Positions 1 through 11,090 of a stretch of 64,000 nucleotides of DNA are shown here, in pieces. The notes beneath the pieces were generated by a model. The model ran no database searches. It saw nothing but the letters and a program-made list of their open reading frames with translations, and was not told the origin of the DNA. The DNA comes from Dipylidium caninum (taxonomy: Eukaryota > Platyhelminthes > Cestoda > Cyclophyllidea > Dipylidiidae). Every line of letters begins with the position of its first letter. The first letter of the stretch is position 1. Made by a program: the position numbers and the translations under genes. The DNA is taken from NCBI GenBank assembly GCA_017562135.1, contig QEYB01000921.1, positions 992,001 through 1,056,000 on the forward strand. The letters run 5' to 3'.

Positions 1-724
1 GGGGCTTTTGAGTTGAACATAACCCTGAATCAAGAGTGATATTCAAATTTCTCTTATAAATTTCTGGTCTACCTAATGATAGGCTTAACTAAAACCATAC
101 GAGTGTTTCGTTTTACTAATCTTTATTAAAATGTTTTGTTAGAAATTTTTTAAGTGTTCTCATTTACACCATTTTTTTGGCGTTTTATAATCATTATTCG
201 GTTGTAACTAACCCTTGAGAAATAGTATCTGTGAAAAAATTGAGAATTTCCTATTACTATATGTTATATGTTATAATTTTGCGGATGTAACCTCTCTTGT
301 TATTGTCAGATGTTCTTCCTGGGATTTCGTTTAAGATACGGGTTATCGTTTTCAATAAATCCGAAAACGATATCTGCTCTAAAAATTTATTATCTAAAAA
401 TATGAGTCAGTTTTAATCAGAATTCTCAAAAACTTGTGGCTCTACGGAACACTTCTTTTATATAACGTGGAAAATTACTCTTATGCTTTCGTTAGTTAGT
501 CCTGTCTGTGGCTCTGAGTGATTCAGAGTTTATCTTGTCAACCACCGACTTTCATGATTTCGCTTCCTGAGCTCTGCCACTTTGTATTGAAGGTTTGAAT
601 AATTGTAATTGCACCGGTCATTTTTTGGTTTTATCCTTTCCCCCTTCCCACTGTTTAGTAATTTATTTTTTCCATTGGGCTTCGAAATGCCTACTCTCTT
701 TCCAACTTACAACTCGTTTTTCAG
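1..724. other. Intronic sequence upstream of the first visible striatin exon
   Basis: AT-rich sequence with no open frame resembling the striatin N-terminus (caveolin-binding, coiled-coil and calmodulin-binding regions). It ends in a pyrimidine-rich acceptor at 721-724. The 5' part of the striatin gene must lie to the left of the window. Nothing else is seen here. Confidence 0.6.
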
Positions 725-3700
725 GTCTGTCGATCAACCGAGGCCCGCCCTCCCAGCAGCAGAAATCCCCATTGTCTTCCGAGGAGAATCCCATTCCACC
801 GCACGCCTATGATGAAATGGAGCTTTTTGCCAGTCAGGGTCGGAGATTTCAGACCCACTCTTCCTCGGGCAACATCACCTTACCGCATGGTTTACCGGAC
901 GATGCACTTCTGGCAGCCGATCGGACTGGTGAGGGTAGCGATGGCAGTGGGAGTGACGGTTGCGCATTAGGCGATCTTGTAAATCTAACCTCTGCCTCGG
1001 CGTTGGACAACTTGGATGGAGTTGTTCAAACCGCCCATCTACATCAGCAGCAAACAACTCTACCTCATCCATGCCATGGAGGGAGCTGCTGTAGGTGTTG
1101 AGGATGACGATGAAGATGCAATTGCTGCGGCCACCACCGCTAAGGCACCACCCGCCTGGACTGCCAAGTATACGTTGAGGAGCCATTTTTGAACGCCATT
1201 AGGGCGGTGACATTCCATCATGCGGATCAAATTCTCGTCACGGGTAGTGAGGACTGTACTTTGAGGCTGTGGAGTCTTTCGAAAAAGGGTGCAGACCAAG
1301 AAGTCGTCTTGTCTAGATGTTGAGCCGGTGAGTTTTCGCTTTTCTATTTTTCATGTAATCTGTCTACCCCTAGGACTTATTCCCTTGAAATTTCGATCTT
1401 GCATACCTAATTACTCCCATCAAGCTCTGTGAGAATGCTTTTCGGACACGAAGAGACTCGCGAGCGAACACTTTGACCAGCATGCTTTGAGGCAATGTTC
1501 CGCCTGAAGGTCATTTTCGTAGTAGCAAATGAGTTCTGAGGCGTTACACCCGACTGTGGAACGAGCATCCACATGCCTGACTGCGCTCAGCTGCACCATG
1601 TTGGATGTCGAGTAGTCGGTTAGAGGTGTGCGAGCCGAAGTCATTATTGCTGTAAAGGATGCCTCTGTTAGCCGTAAAGAAAGAAGTTACAGAGATAGGC
1701 TGCTGTCTTCCTGCCGACTGGTGTTGGCAAAGGCGGTTTTTTTTATTGAATCGACATTACATTCAAAGCTCAAACTGTAGCATAAAAAATTGGTTATTCT
1801 GAAATTCCTTAAAATTGCATGAAAAGTGGATCGTAACATGTGTGAAAATAATGAGCACCGGTTTGTTAGAATCATATGGATTCTTTGACTCTAAAATTAA
1901 GTGTTTTTTGGCACAGTGTCATTCTTTGACTCTCCTTTTTTCCCTATGAAGTCAATTTGACAGCCGAGAAGCGGTTAGCCTAGTTGCCTTCTCGTCAGGA
2001 GTGGCTCAGAGGATTTCCTTTAATACGTTAAATTTTGTGTTCTCGTGATTTGCCAAATCATTAGACCTGCATTTTTACTCATTCGGACTATCTGTCCCGC
2101 ACCTACTCATGAAAAACAAGCCCTTTAGACCACGATAATAAGGAATAACTATATCCTGATGGTGTAATCTTACCAGTTTTTAATCTCTGATCTTCACGTA
2201 TAACGGTGTGAGAACCGCATTATCGAGATACCGTGCTCCGGCGTTAGTAAAATTGATAAGTGGTCTCTCCGCCATTCATTTGTTTAATATTCTCTGATTT
2301 GTCTGTGGTAAGATCGACCTTTTAACTGGCAGCATCTCATTTTGTCGTGTGAGTGATTGTTTTGCTTTTAAACACTTTCCTCATTCAAGCAAAATAAAAA
2401 GACACACGTGTGTGCATTAAATAGCAATAAGTGGGAAGTAGGAGGTCAACTGAGTCGATATAAACTGCGAGGCCGTCGCTATCACTTATGTTTACTTTCA
2501 TGGACTTTGTTGTCTCCATCGTAGATGTATACTTGCCGAGGTCACACCGCACCGGTTCTCTGTGTAGCGCTGCTCAGCGTCTTGCCAGCGAGCACAGAAA
2601 ACATTGTCTCGGGTCGCAGCAGTCCACTTGATATTGCGCTCGAGAGCAATTTTGTTTTCTCTGGCTCGTTGGACGGCGAGATACGTTCTTGGCGCCTTGG
2701 CAGTCTTCAGCTGATTCTCTACGAGACCTTTGACCCCAGCGTTGGTGGACCTCTGTTGAAAGGTCATTCGAATGCTGTTTGGTCTATTGCTGCTCGCGTA
2801 AGTGCTAGTACTTCGGTGTAAGGAAGAGGTTTTTTAATATGCATCTCAACTGGCGATATTCCAAGTGCATCCTATTCTCGGGTCTGCGCTCGTCTTCGCT
2901 CAATATTATCTCGAAATCTTGAACTTTACATTAAATCTGAAGGTTGATATCTACCCACCTAACGTCTTGTTTATCCTCAAGTCATGTATCCAAGGATGAA
3001 AATATAACTCGCGGTTATATTTTAACTTAAAAGCATTAGTTTGGTTCCAAATAGTGTATCAGACTTCACGTAAAAACTCCGAAGGCATATCTACTATTTC
3101 ATTTAATTCATCTATCGTAAACGTCACCGCCAACATGGTAACAATAGCAGGACTAACATCGTTTCTTCTTTTGTCCACAGGCCGATGGCACAGTGTTATC
3201 TGCTTCGGCCGACGGAACAGTCCAACTGTGGCACACATTCCCAGTCCTGTTGCAACAGACGCAGCAGGCTTTTAAGCGCGATACTCGTGTGCTGTCTGCA
3301 GTTCGGGTGTTCAGACCGGCATCTGGTGTGCACACTGTTGCTGCAGTGCCCACCACAGTCCTCTTCCTTCCCACCGACGACTCTGCTTTTGCCGTCGGAT
3401 TGACAAGCGGCGACGTCTGTGTTATCCATTTGGAGACCGGACGCCAGATTCATTTATTTGACTCGACTGCGTTCAAGTCAGGTACTCAGGTGTTGTCTGA
3501 GTCCTTTGATTCATCCAATCGGTTTAGTAGAAGTTTAAAAAAACCATCCGACTGTTTCATTTTGCTGATTTTTTTTTAACTTTATTCTTTCGGAGAGTGC
3601 AATGGTTTACTTGTTAAATAATTTTTCAGCTGACGTGACAGAGGCACCGGGGTCGGTAAATGCGCTCTGTGTGCACCCCAGCCTCCCGCTTCTCTTCTCA

Positions 3701-4411
3701 GCCCCACGAGAATCGGCAAATTCGCGTCTTGGACACGGCGCAGGGCACATGCTTGCACAGCATGGTGGCACATCTTGAGGGTGTCACCTCGCTCGCCATA
3801 GACCCCCGCGGTGGCGTTCTTCTCTCTGCCAGTGAGTTGTTCATATCGCCCCTTTTTCAGATTTTTTCCGGCTCACCTCCTCTTCGACTGACGCCATATT
3901 TCAGTCATACTAGTTTTTACACACATTGGCCTTTAGTGTGTGTGTGTGAAATAGTGGGACGTTTTTCATAGTCGTCCTAGTCTTATGTGGGATCTCTCCA
4001 GACCCGCATCATGCTTACCCCGTCTCAGCATATGTACATTTAGCGGCCTTTTGATGCGGTGCGTACATTCATCTGTTAGCTTGGGAATATCCCCAAGATC
4101 ACCGCGAAGACACAAGTGTTTACAATTAGTATCACAGGCGGGACCAGTTGAAGATTCAAACTTTCCAGAGAAGGTTTTGATCTTCTCGAACCTCCGTTGT
4201 TGGATGAGGCGGACTCCTTTCGTGCCTTTCTCTTCACACAGGCTACGACGCGTCAATCCGCCTCTGGGACGTGGAGACACGAACCTGCGTCCAAGAATTC
4301 ACCAGTCACCGACGGAAATATGACGAATCGGTTCACTCGGTGGCATTCCATCCCACGCTGCCGCTGATAGCCAGTGCAGGCGCGGATGGACTCGTAAAGG
4401 TTTACGTCTGA
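725..4411 (+). CDS. STRN: Striatin, C-terminal WD40 half (5' partial, frame breaks)
   Basis: Striatins are B''' regulatory subunits of PP2A and scaffolds of the STRIPAK complex. Exons read as 725-1327, 2525-2797, 3181-3481, 3630-3831 and 4242-4411 (TGA 4409-4411). Family landmarks appear in order: ALGDLVNLT linker, WTAKYTLRSHF, first WD40 (SEDCTLRLWSL), SSCLDVEP, LLKGHSNAVWSIAAR, MVAHLEGVTSLAIDP and the C-terminus ASAGADGLVKVYV. The first exon fits best with a 61-base intron at 1021-1081 (weak donor GTTGTT). One base is missing near 1188-1192 (T run) and one is extra near 1280-1288, so the first WD40 lies in a shifted frame. Another extra base sits in the C run near 3700. These look like assembly indels in a live gene, because conservation resumes after each; recent decay cannot be excluded. 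Confidence 0.9.
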
Positions 4412-4795
4412 GTCTACCCGCCCCCCCCCCCTCTCCTCGTCTCCTTGTTTTTCTCGTGTATATTGACTTGCCCGGTTGTCGGTCTGTGGACTTACTTGCG
4501 CCTTCACTTCATCCCTCCTCTGCCCACCATCATGCTTGGACAATCACCTTGAATCAAATCTATTTTTAAATCATTTTAATTCCCCTGTTTTAACTGTTTT
4601 TAAATCTAAACCTTTACTGACTGTCTTTCTCGACTTGTCTTTTGTTGTCTGTTTGTGCCACTATTCCACCACTCCGTTTTCTCTGGTCTTTCGAAGTCGC
4701 ATAAATCGACGCGTTTTTTTTGGTATACTAAGTTGCAGTCTCTCGCATCTTTCGTTGTCGATGAACCAAGCTACCCGAAGCCGTGTAACTATTTG
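4412..4795. other. Intergenic: striatin 3' flank and possible TMEM242 leader
   Basis: It starts with a C-rich run just after the striatin stop, then turns T-rich. No AATAAA is seen close to the stop. An alternative TMEM242 first exon (ATG at 4761, donor GTGTAA at 4783, acceptor at 4865) would keep frame and begin MNQATRSR. It cannot be decided from sequence alone. Confidence 0.4.
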
Positions 4796-5987
4796 ATGTT
4801 GGCCCAGCTTTATCCATGGTTATATGGTTGTCAATCACTTGTTAGAGCATATTTATTTCTTCTAGGGGGAGAAAGAGGGGCATTTGCGAGGGTATTGACG
4901 CTTTCTTGCGTTGGAGGCGCCTCCCTTCTGGCTGGATTCTTCTATTCCATGCGATCATTCAAGAACCGTGGAGATTCGCCAATAACCATGGTAATTTTCA
5001 GCACTTCTTGTCCAGGTTTAGTGGCTTAAGTCCTATCGTGTCAACTGCTTTAATGCTAGGTTTTCGCAGCCAATGACTAACTGCCGCTACTCCCATATCC
5101 CTGGGTACAGTGAAAACTCTCACAGGCTTCTCTACACCCGGTCGGTGAGACTAAAAAATTGCTCACTTAAAGACGATGGCGAGCAACATTAGTTTTTCGG
5201 AAATATAACCGTGTTGAAGAAACAAATCGTTAGTAAACGGGGGAATAAAATCGAGATCCAGGCCTAGTAATTTATGAAATACCAAAACCTTGAAGTTGAG
5301 TGAAACAACTAGAGCGTTTCCCAATGCTACGTTGGAAAAGAAATAAGGCGGCAGGCCATTTAGCCAAAGTTACGCAAGTGACTTTCAGTTAATTCATCCG
5401 AGGGATGAGTCGAACCGACCCAGTCGGTCGCCGGAGATCAACTGTTCTGCTCACTGAGGCCTCGAAGATATCCAAAGCGTCATGCTATGGACCCTCGGAG
5501 GTCGAGATTAAGTCACTCTTGGATAATCAACCAATCTGTGGATATACTTTCTCTTATGGCCATCTGGACATTCACGCATAGAAAAAAATAATAGATCAAA
5601 TTGCTTGCAATAGGAGCCTTCTCTGGACTAACAAAAAACCCCTATTTTCCCATGGCGGGCGTTCTCTTCGACGCCCTCCGGCTACTTTTAGACGCAAAGT
5701 GAAATGCAACAACTGGGTAGTCCCTTCCGATTTGCTCTGAGAGCTTTCGCAGCAGGCACGGCACTGAGTTTCGCAATCACAGGCTTTGTAATGGGTGGAG
5801 TGTGGCTAATCCTTGGCAGGCCTTCTCTCAAATCCATAAGCTCGCAACTGGAATCACGTACGTATCCCCAAATTCAAAAACCCAATCGCCCATGTCGAAA
5901 GAAAATATAGGTGACAATTTTGCCTCCTTCCGAGAGTTTTTTACATACCTACAGAATAAAGATGATGTGAAGGATAAGAAAAAGTGA
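4796..5987 (+). CDS. TMEM242: TMEM242-like mitochondrial inner-membrane protein
   Basis: TMEM242 proteins are small two-helix mitochondrial proteins that help assemble the ATP synthase c-ring with TMEM70. Two hydrophobic stretches match in order: LSCVGGASLLAGFF (human TVAAAGMLAGF) and SPFRFALRAFAAGTALSFA...GFVMGGVWLILG (human SSLALRALGWGSL...GVISFAVWKALG). The C-terminus is short and basic (KDDVKDKKK). Exons are about 4796-4989, 5692-5857 and 5911-5987; the 53-base last intron (5858-5910) restores frame into SFREFFTYLQNK. The ATG at 4796 is one option, reading MLAQLYPW into YLFLLGGE. The other is an ATG at 4761 joined across an 83-base intron to 4866. The start is uncertain; the body is confident. 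Confidence 0.75.
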
Positions 5988-5992
5988 ATAAA
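5987..5992 (+). promoter_or_regulatory. Polyadenylation signal AATAAA overlapping the TMEM242 stop
   Basis: AATAAA begins at the last base of the TGA stop (5985-5987). If used, the TMEM242 3'UTR would be extremely short, consistent with the compact, tail-to-tail arrangement with PDCD10. Confidence 0.45.
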
Positions 5993-6719
5993 TAACATTT
6001 ATTTTGACAAAACTGAGGGGCGTATTGGAGAGGTGGAGAGGATCACAGACGAGACTGAGGGGAAAGGAGGTCTTAAATGAGTGTTGCGGATAAAAAGGAG
6101 GATCTGGTTAGTTTGTTGGACTAACAGATTTGCACTTGCGTACAGATCTTGGGCTCTGTCATGGTAAAAATTAAGTAAACTTATTAGCAGATAAACCGAC
6201 AGGAAAGCCTTGAATTATCAGCTGGGATTTAGTCAAACAGACCACTAAGCCATAATCAGAAGTCAAGTACACTAATAGGTTCCCACCACGACTGGGTTAG
6301 TACGCCAAGATGAAATTAACCCGCAAGCTTTCTACTTCCTCTGGTTGTGGGAGATGGCAGCCAAACGAAGACGAGGAGACAGCGTGACTCACTACATAAT
6401 TGTTTCGACTTTGAAGCAAAAGCTCTTTGGGTCTGTTACCACAAGCGCTGAGTCAGGTTTTACAGTGTGATTCAAAAACATGAGTAAACGAAACACAAGT
6501 GGCTGAAATACCTTTAGCTCCAAAAAGTAGGAATAGTGATTAACTTACAAAAAGTGATCATGGTAGATGAAGGTCAAAAGAGAGGTCATGAAGAAGTGAA
6601 AATAAATAAAAACATTTTAGGCGTCCCCAAAAATTCTCAGGTGAAAGTAAACCAAAAACTACGCGGCCCATGATTCCGAAAAGAGGAATCTGATATTTCG
6701 GGAGAGCGATGAGATACGT
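5993..6719. other. Short tail-to-tail intergenic region
   Basis: Between the convergent TMEM242 and PDCD10 stops. It is purine-rich on the plus strand. I see no coding stretch and no canonical AATAAA on the minus strand close to the PDCD10 stop. Confidence 0.5.
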
Positions 6720-7633
6720 TTAGGAGGCATTAAAAGTGCGATAGAAACCCAAGAAGAATGTGTGAGGACTTCAATGATCCAGTTGAATTACTACTTAGAA
6801 ACGACAAGAATCGCACTCAGTTGAAAATACAGGGATGTTGGAAGGTGTGTAAATGAAAAGATAACAAGTACGGTCCAAATGTATAGTAGTGAAAGACTTC
6901 GTAAAAAACACAGATCGATGTAATAGCGTGAAACATACTTTTGGCTTTGGAAATAACCTTTGAGGGCGCCGCTAAATCGCCTCGAATAATCCACGAATCT
7001 TAGCATAAGTCTATCCAAATCCTGTTTTACGATGCCATGCCCCAGAGTGTTGAGAATCGAGTTAATACATTCGAGGAGACCTTTAATGGCTGTAGCGATT
7101 TGCCTAAGGGAAGTCAGGAATAAAATTACCAACTTTATTAATTCGATAAAGTCCTGACGATCTGATATCTCTGAGGGTATACGGCTCAAGGCAAGCTTTA
7201 ATTCTGATGCATACTTCTCGAGTTCATATGAATGTGGGACAAGAGATGTATATGTTGGAACTAAGAAGTCAATTAATCGCTAAGAGAATTACCATCATTA
7301 TCCATGCCCGCTAATCGTAAAGACATGTCTTCAATGTCGACAGAGTCCTTCAGCTCAAGCTTTTCCATAAACCCTCGAAGGAACTCCCATGTGAAACCAG
7401 GTAAGGTTTTCTCAGCCTACGATTCTCACATGAAACATTGGTTAAACATACGGCTTCGAAAGACCTCAGTACGTTAAGCACGTCTGCCTTTGTTTGGTCA
7501 GCCTTGTCTGTTTTACACGATTCAATAAAGCGTCTAAGATTCTGAAAAAATTAGTTAAAAGGAGCAATACGTTAATGAGGGCTGTTTTAACGGGATTCGT
7601 GGAGTAAATCTGGGAGTCACCAGCGTAGCCCAT
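6720..7633 (-). CDS. PDCD10: PDCD10/CCM3, programmed cell death 10 homologue
   Basis: PDCD10 dimerises with GCKIII kinases through its N-terminal half and binds striatin through its C-terminal FAT-homology domain within STRIPAK. Exons on the minus strand: 7571-7633, 7452-7541, 7293-7416, 7134-7260, 6939-7103, 6795-6815 and 6720-6768. Spliced, they give 212 residues, the same length as human. Matching landmarks are LRSFEAAEKTLPGFTWEF, EDMSLRLAGMDNDVPTY, ALSRIPSEISDR (human ILSKIPDEINDR), IKQIATAIKGLLECIN and FVDYSRRFSGALKGYF. Introns measure 29, 35, 32, 30, 123 and 26 bases. The last two small exons (AILVVSN, then LGFYRTFNAS) were chosen because they match the human C-terminal helix; the 26-base intron is the least certain call. 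The ATG at 7633 is the first in-frame Met after an in-frame stop. Confidence 0.88.
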
Positions 7634-10226
7634 CGCACCAGCAGTACATCAAAGAACGCTCCTGTTGTCAATAAATTCAAAGAAGGCATTCGGCAATCTT
7701 AATTTCACATGACAAACAGCTCAGGGTCGAAACTTACAGTCACCTACACCAAGCCAAAATCGTAATCTATCTCGGTATATACTACGTTATTTTAATGGTG
7801 ATATGTATTTGTCAATTTCCAACCCAGTTTGCATTCCCACATAGGTAAGCAACATGTCACTCCCTAATCATCCAGTAAAATATTTGCTTTTTTCATGCGC
7901 TAAAGTCCATACCGTCATCACATAGTGCAAAGCCGAATGTAAGCCGGCTTTATAGGGTTACGCAATGTTAACACATCTCCCCAGTCTCTCCTCTGTTCGA
8001 CGCTGGCCACCTTTTGTTTACGGAAAATCAGTTCGAAGTGATTTCGTGCTCTGCTAAACACTGAACGTATGACACTCGTGCTCGCAAATACAAGGATATC
8101 GTGATTATATATCAAATTCCATTTTCCAATCGTATCTACGCTTTAATTACAGCTCCTGATAGTGATTTTACCATGTGTGTAGAGTTCCCGACGTACTCCT
8201 TTATAATCCTCTTTTATTCTTTCATACAATCGTCGGACATATTCCGGATACTACCGGAGCAGCTCTCTTTTTGCACCACAGCAAATAGTTGACGAAACAG
8301 TTAACCATACGCAAGCTTCCCCTTAAAATAACAAAATTCCCTCGCCATTGTTACATTCATGGACTGTTCATACTTGCACTTGCAAGCATAGTTGCGCACG
8401 TGGATTTCGGGAGACAGGTTTACGCCTATTTCCCCACTGTAGTAGTTAGAATATTCCATAAGTTAGGCGAAATGTGCATGCGAGATCATCTCGTCTTCCA
8501 CCCTCCTTTCCCCACCAGGCTTTACATGGCAGATTCGTGGTGTCCTATTACAATTTAAGACGTTTAGGCACCACGCGTTGTGGAGGTAGTAAGTCGGTTG
8601 TATTCTTGCCATCATCTTTCAAGTGCACCTGCCTTCCATTTCGCTGTCGATGGCCCGAAAGAGGGTGAGAATACTCTCACGCAATGTACTCGGGAGATCA
8701 TTTGGCGCACACATTGGAGAAAATTGGCAGAATTTAACTGAAATACAGACGACGCAATCTTCGTTCGTGGATATATGGAAGAGTTTAGGGGGTGGAGTGG
8801 CATTCGGGTGACATGCGTCCGCGTTGAGCGTGAATGATTTGGCGTAGTGGCCGCCACCGTAGGCATTCAAAACACTCAATTATCAGACAGACCACGAGAT
8901 GAAATCATGTGGAGGAAAAATAAAGAATTCTCTAGACACTGGCGTTTATGAATAAATTTAATTGGCTTGTCCGCTCAATGTTTGGTGATGTCGCAGCTGG
9001 GGTTGGACGATGTAGCTGCCGATTTTGAGAGACGAGCACATAACAAGAGCAATCTTACTGGCGAATTGAGAGAACAACGCTAGTGCGCAGCACAGAAGCC
9101 GTCAATTCGATGAACGAAAGCGATTTCCAGCGACGGCAAAGAGCTAATGTCGGTATACTTGAGACCCGAATACTTCGCTGAAATGTTCCAGATCTGTCGC
9201 CCCAGTTCTCGCACCTCAGACTCGGTGGTGCACAAATTATTCACTGTGGACGGCTTCCAAGTGGATAAGTTTTCCCCCTAACCGCCAGTAGCATAAATGG
9301 ACAGGGTGTAGCGTCACTCCGCACACTTTCTACTGTCACCATGCTTGGATATTTCAGATGACAAGTGGAAATTACATTTTCCCAAGCGATTTATGGATGG
9401 GAAAGTAGGCAATTAGGCAGTGCTTTAGAGGAGGGTATGAGAAATATCGAACCGTTGCCAAGCTCTCCCTACACCACGGGAAGCAACGAAATTGCCGAGT
9501 CAAAAGTGGTCTTTTAACCATTAGCCAAGGGTGCTACGGCGAGTTGTAGTGTGAGTCGTTGATGAGAGGCGGAGAATTGACGGCAAAGCCAACGAACATG
9601 AAATATGTGCGCATTACGCCAGAGGACTTGGGCGAAAGTATAAAATCTCAATTGGTTGGTTAATAAAAAATATGACATTATTGAAATGAATGTCGAGGGC
9701 TACCCCATGGTTAAATATACAGACGAAGTGGAAATCGTTTTACCGGATGACTTACAACAAAAGTTCTCACACTGAGGTGGACTACACACTCGCCAACGTA
9801 ACATGGCCGAGGTCAGTGAATACTTTTTGCTGAGGTTCTGCCACTGCCTGCATCTGAAAACGTTAAATGCGCTGGGCGCATCAGGGAATGTCTCGGGCAA
9901 AGAGCCAGGAGGTGAATGTCTCAAGGTGGGCTGGAGAAGAGGACGAAGTAATTTGTACGGATTGCTAATGCCAACTCGCCCCGCAACTCAAAAGGGCTTC
10001 CGACGTCCAAAAGAAACGGTCTCGTCGTTCCCAAGCTATCCACTTCGTCTCACCTCACGGACTCGGTTGAGCGTGAATATTCCCTCGTGCAATCAGACCC
10101 GAGAAAACAGAACAGAGCAGCGAAAAGCCCATCTAAATACTGTACAAAGTTGACCTTGTTCAAACTCTCTATCCGCAGCTGACATCACATTGATCGCATT
10201 ATCTCCGGCACATCCAGCATACTTAC
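7634..10226. other. 2.6 kb without a confident gene
   Basis: PDCD10 upstream flank. On the minus strand around 9087-9283 there are two overlapping protein-like open stretches, one including ESEVRELGRQIWNISAKYSG and one including SVRSDATPCPFMLLAVRG. Neither matches a family I know, they need a frame change to join, and ORFs of this size occur by chance. A short minus-strand stretch near 9770-9862 lies between an AG acceptor and a GTAAGT donor. No RNA gene or repeat was recognised. Confidence 0.4.
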
Positions 10227-10455
10227 GCGGAAGAAGGGTAGCGGAGTAGAGAAACATGATAATTACAATGAAAAGGAGAAATAGAATGAAAAGTTGACCA
10301 TGAGAAAGTGACACCTCCAGCGTCAAGATACATTTCCTCAGCATTCATAAGTGGAACACTCGAATTACTTGTTGCAGTTCCAGTCAAATCCACGGTAGAC
10401 AGCGTCGTTGATTTGGAAATTGGGACTCGGTGAGGAGCAGAAATTGACAAGCGTG
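10227..10455 (-). CDS. Possible exon of a single-pass membrane protein
   Basis: A minus-strand stretch with a good acceptor before 10455 and a GTAAGT donor after 10227. It encodes a Ser/Thr-rich region (ISKSTTLSTVDLTGT) followed by a strong transmembrane segment (LFILFLLFIVIIMFLYSA). The two halves are one base out of frame near 10315, so either an indel or a different structure is needed; removing one base would give 228 nt and a phase-1-to-phase-1 exon. The motif SHGQLFILFLLFIVIIMFLY loosely resembles the emerin tail (WGQLLLFLVFVIV), but I found no LEM domain. A possible first exon (ATG at 10683, MTTLTYLPQQFPSMTFNEIA) lies upstream. Function unknown. Confidence 0.35.
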
Positions 10456-11090
10456 CTTTGGGAGAACAGATGATGTAGAGATGAATAGTAGGGTAGTAAA
10501 AAGACACGAAGACTACTATAAATGAAACTTTTTTCCTCTGTTTCAAATTTTTATTCATCTCTGATTTAAACATTAGGGATGATACACGTTTTAAGTTTAT
10601 AAAACAGACAAACCAAGAAAGCGGGCGATTTCGTTGAATGTCATCGATGGGAACTGCTGCGGCAGATAGGTTAGGGTTGTCATAATTCAGCCACGTACAG
10701 AAACGACTTGTTGTGGGGAGAAGAGGAAAGTCGTTGAATGAAACGTAAATCGAGAAATCGAACAGTTTTCCATTTGATTTGAAAAGGAGTCATCAGACCC
10801 ATGTACATTAATGAATGATTTCAAGGAAGAGATGCACAACAAAGAACCTCCCGTCGGAATTTGAAAGTGCCTAGAACAACGTCAGCTTTCCAGAACTTCG
10901 AAAAAGGGTAACGAAGTCGTTTTACAAGTCCCAAATTGGTTCAAATTTACATGCCAAAAGGAAAAACAGCATTTTTACAAAAAAGAGAAGGCAATAATGC
11001 GAAGCTTCCCAAGTCAACCAACGAATGAAAGGTTAAACAGCTAGCAAGTTAAACAATTGAATAACTAAAAGATTACGGAGGCAAAGGAAT
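10456..11090. other. PAF-AH IB homologue 3' flank
   Basis: AT-rich, no AATAAA seen just downstream of the minus-strand stop at 11091. It contains only the 28-codon open frame from the ATG at 10683 (minus) mentioned for the membrane-protein candidate. Otherwise nothing is visible. Confidence 0.4.

Noticed and set aside
1420..1875. Minus-strand frames inside the striatin intron
   Set aside because: No domain, no splice structure; ordinary intronic chance frames.
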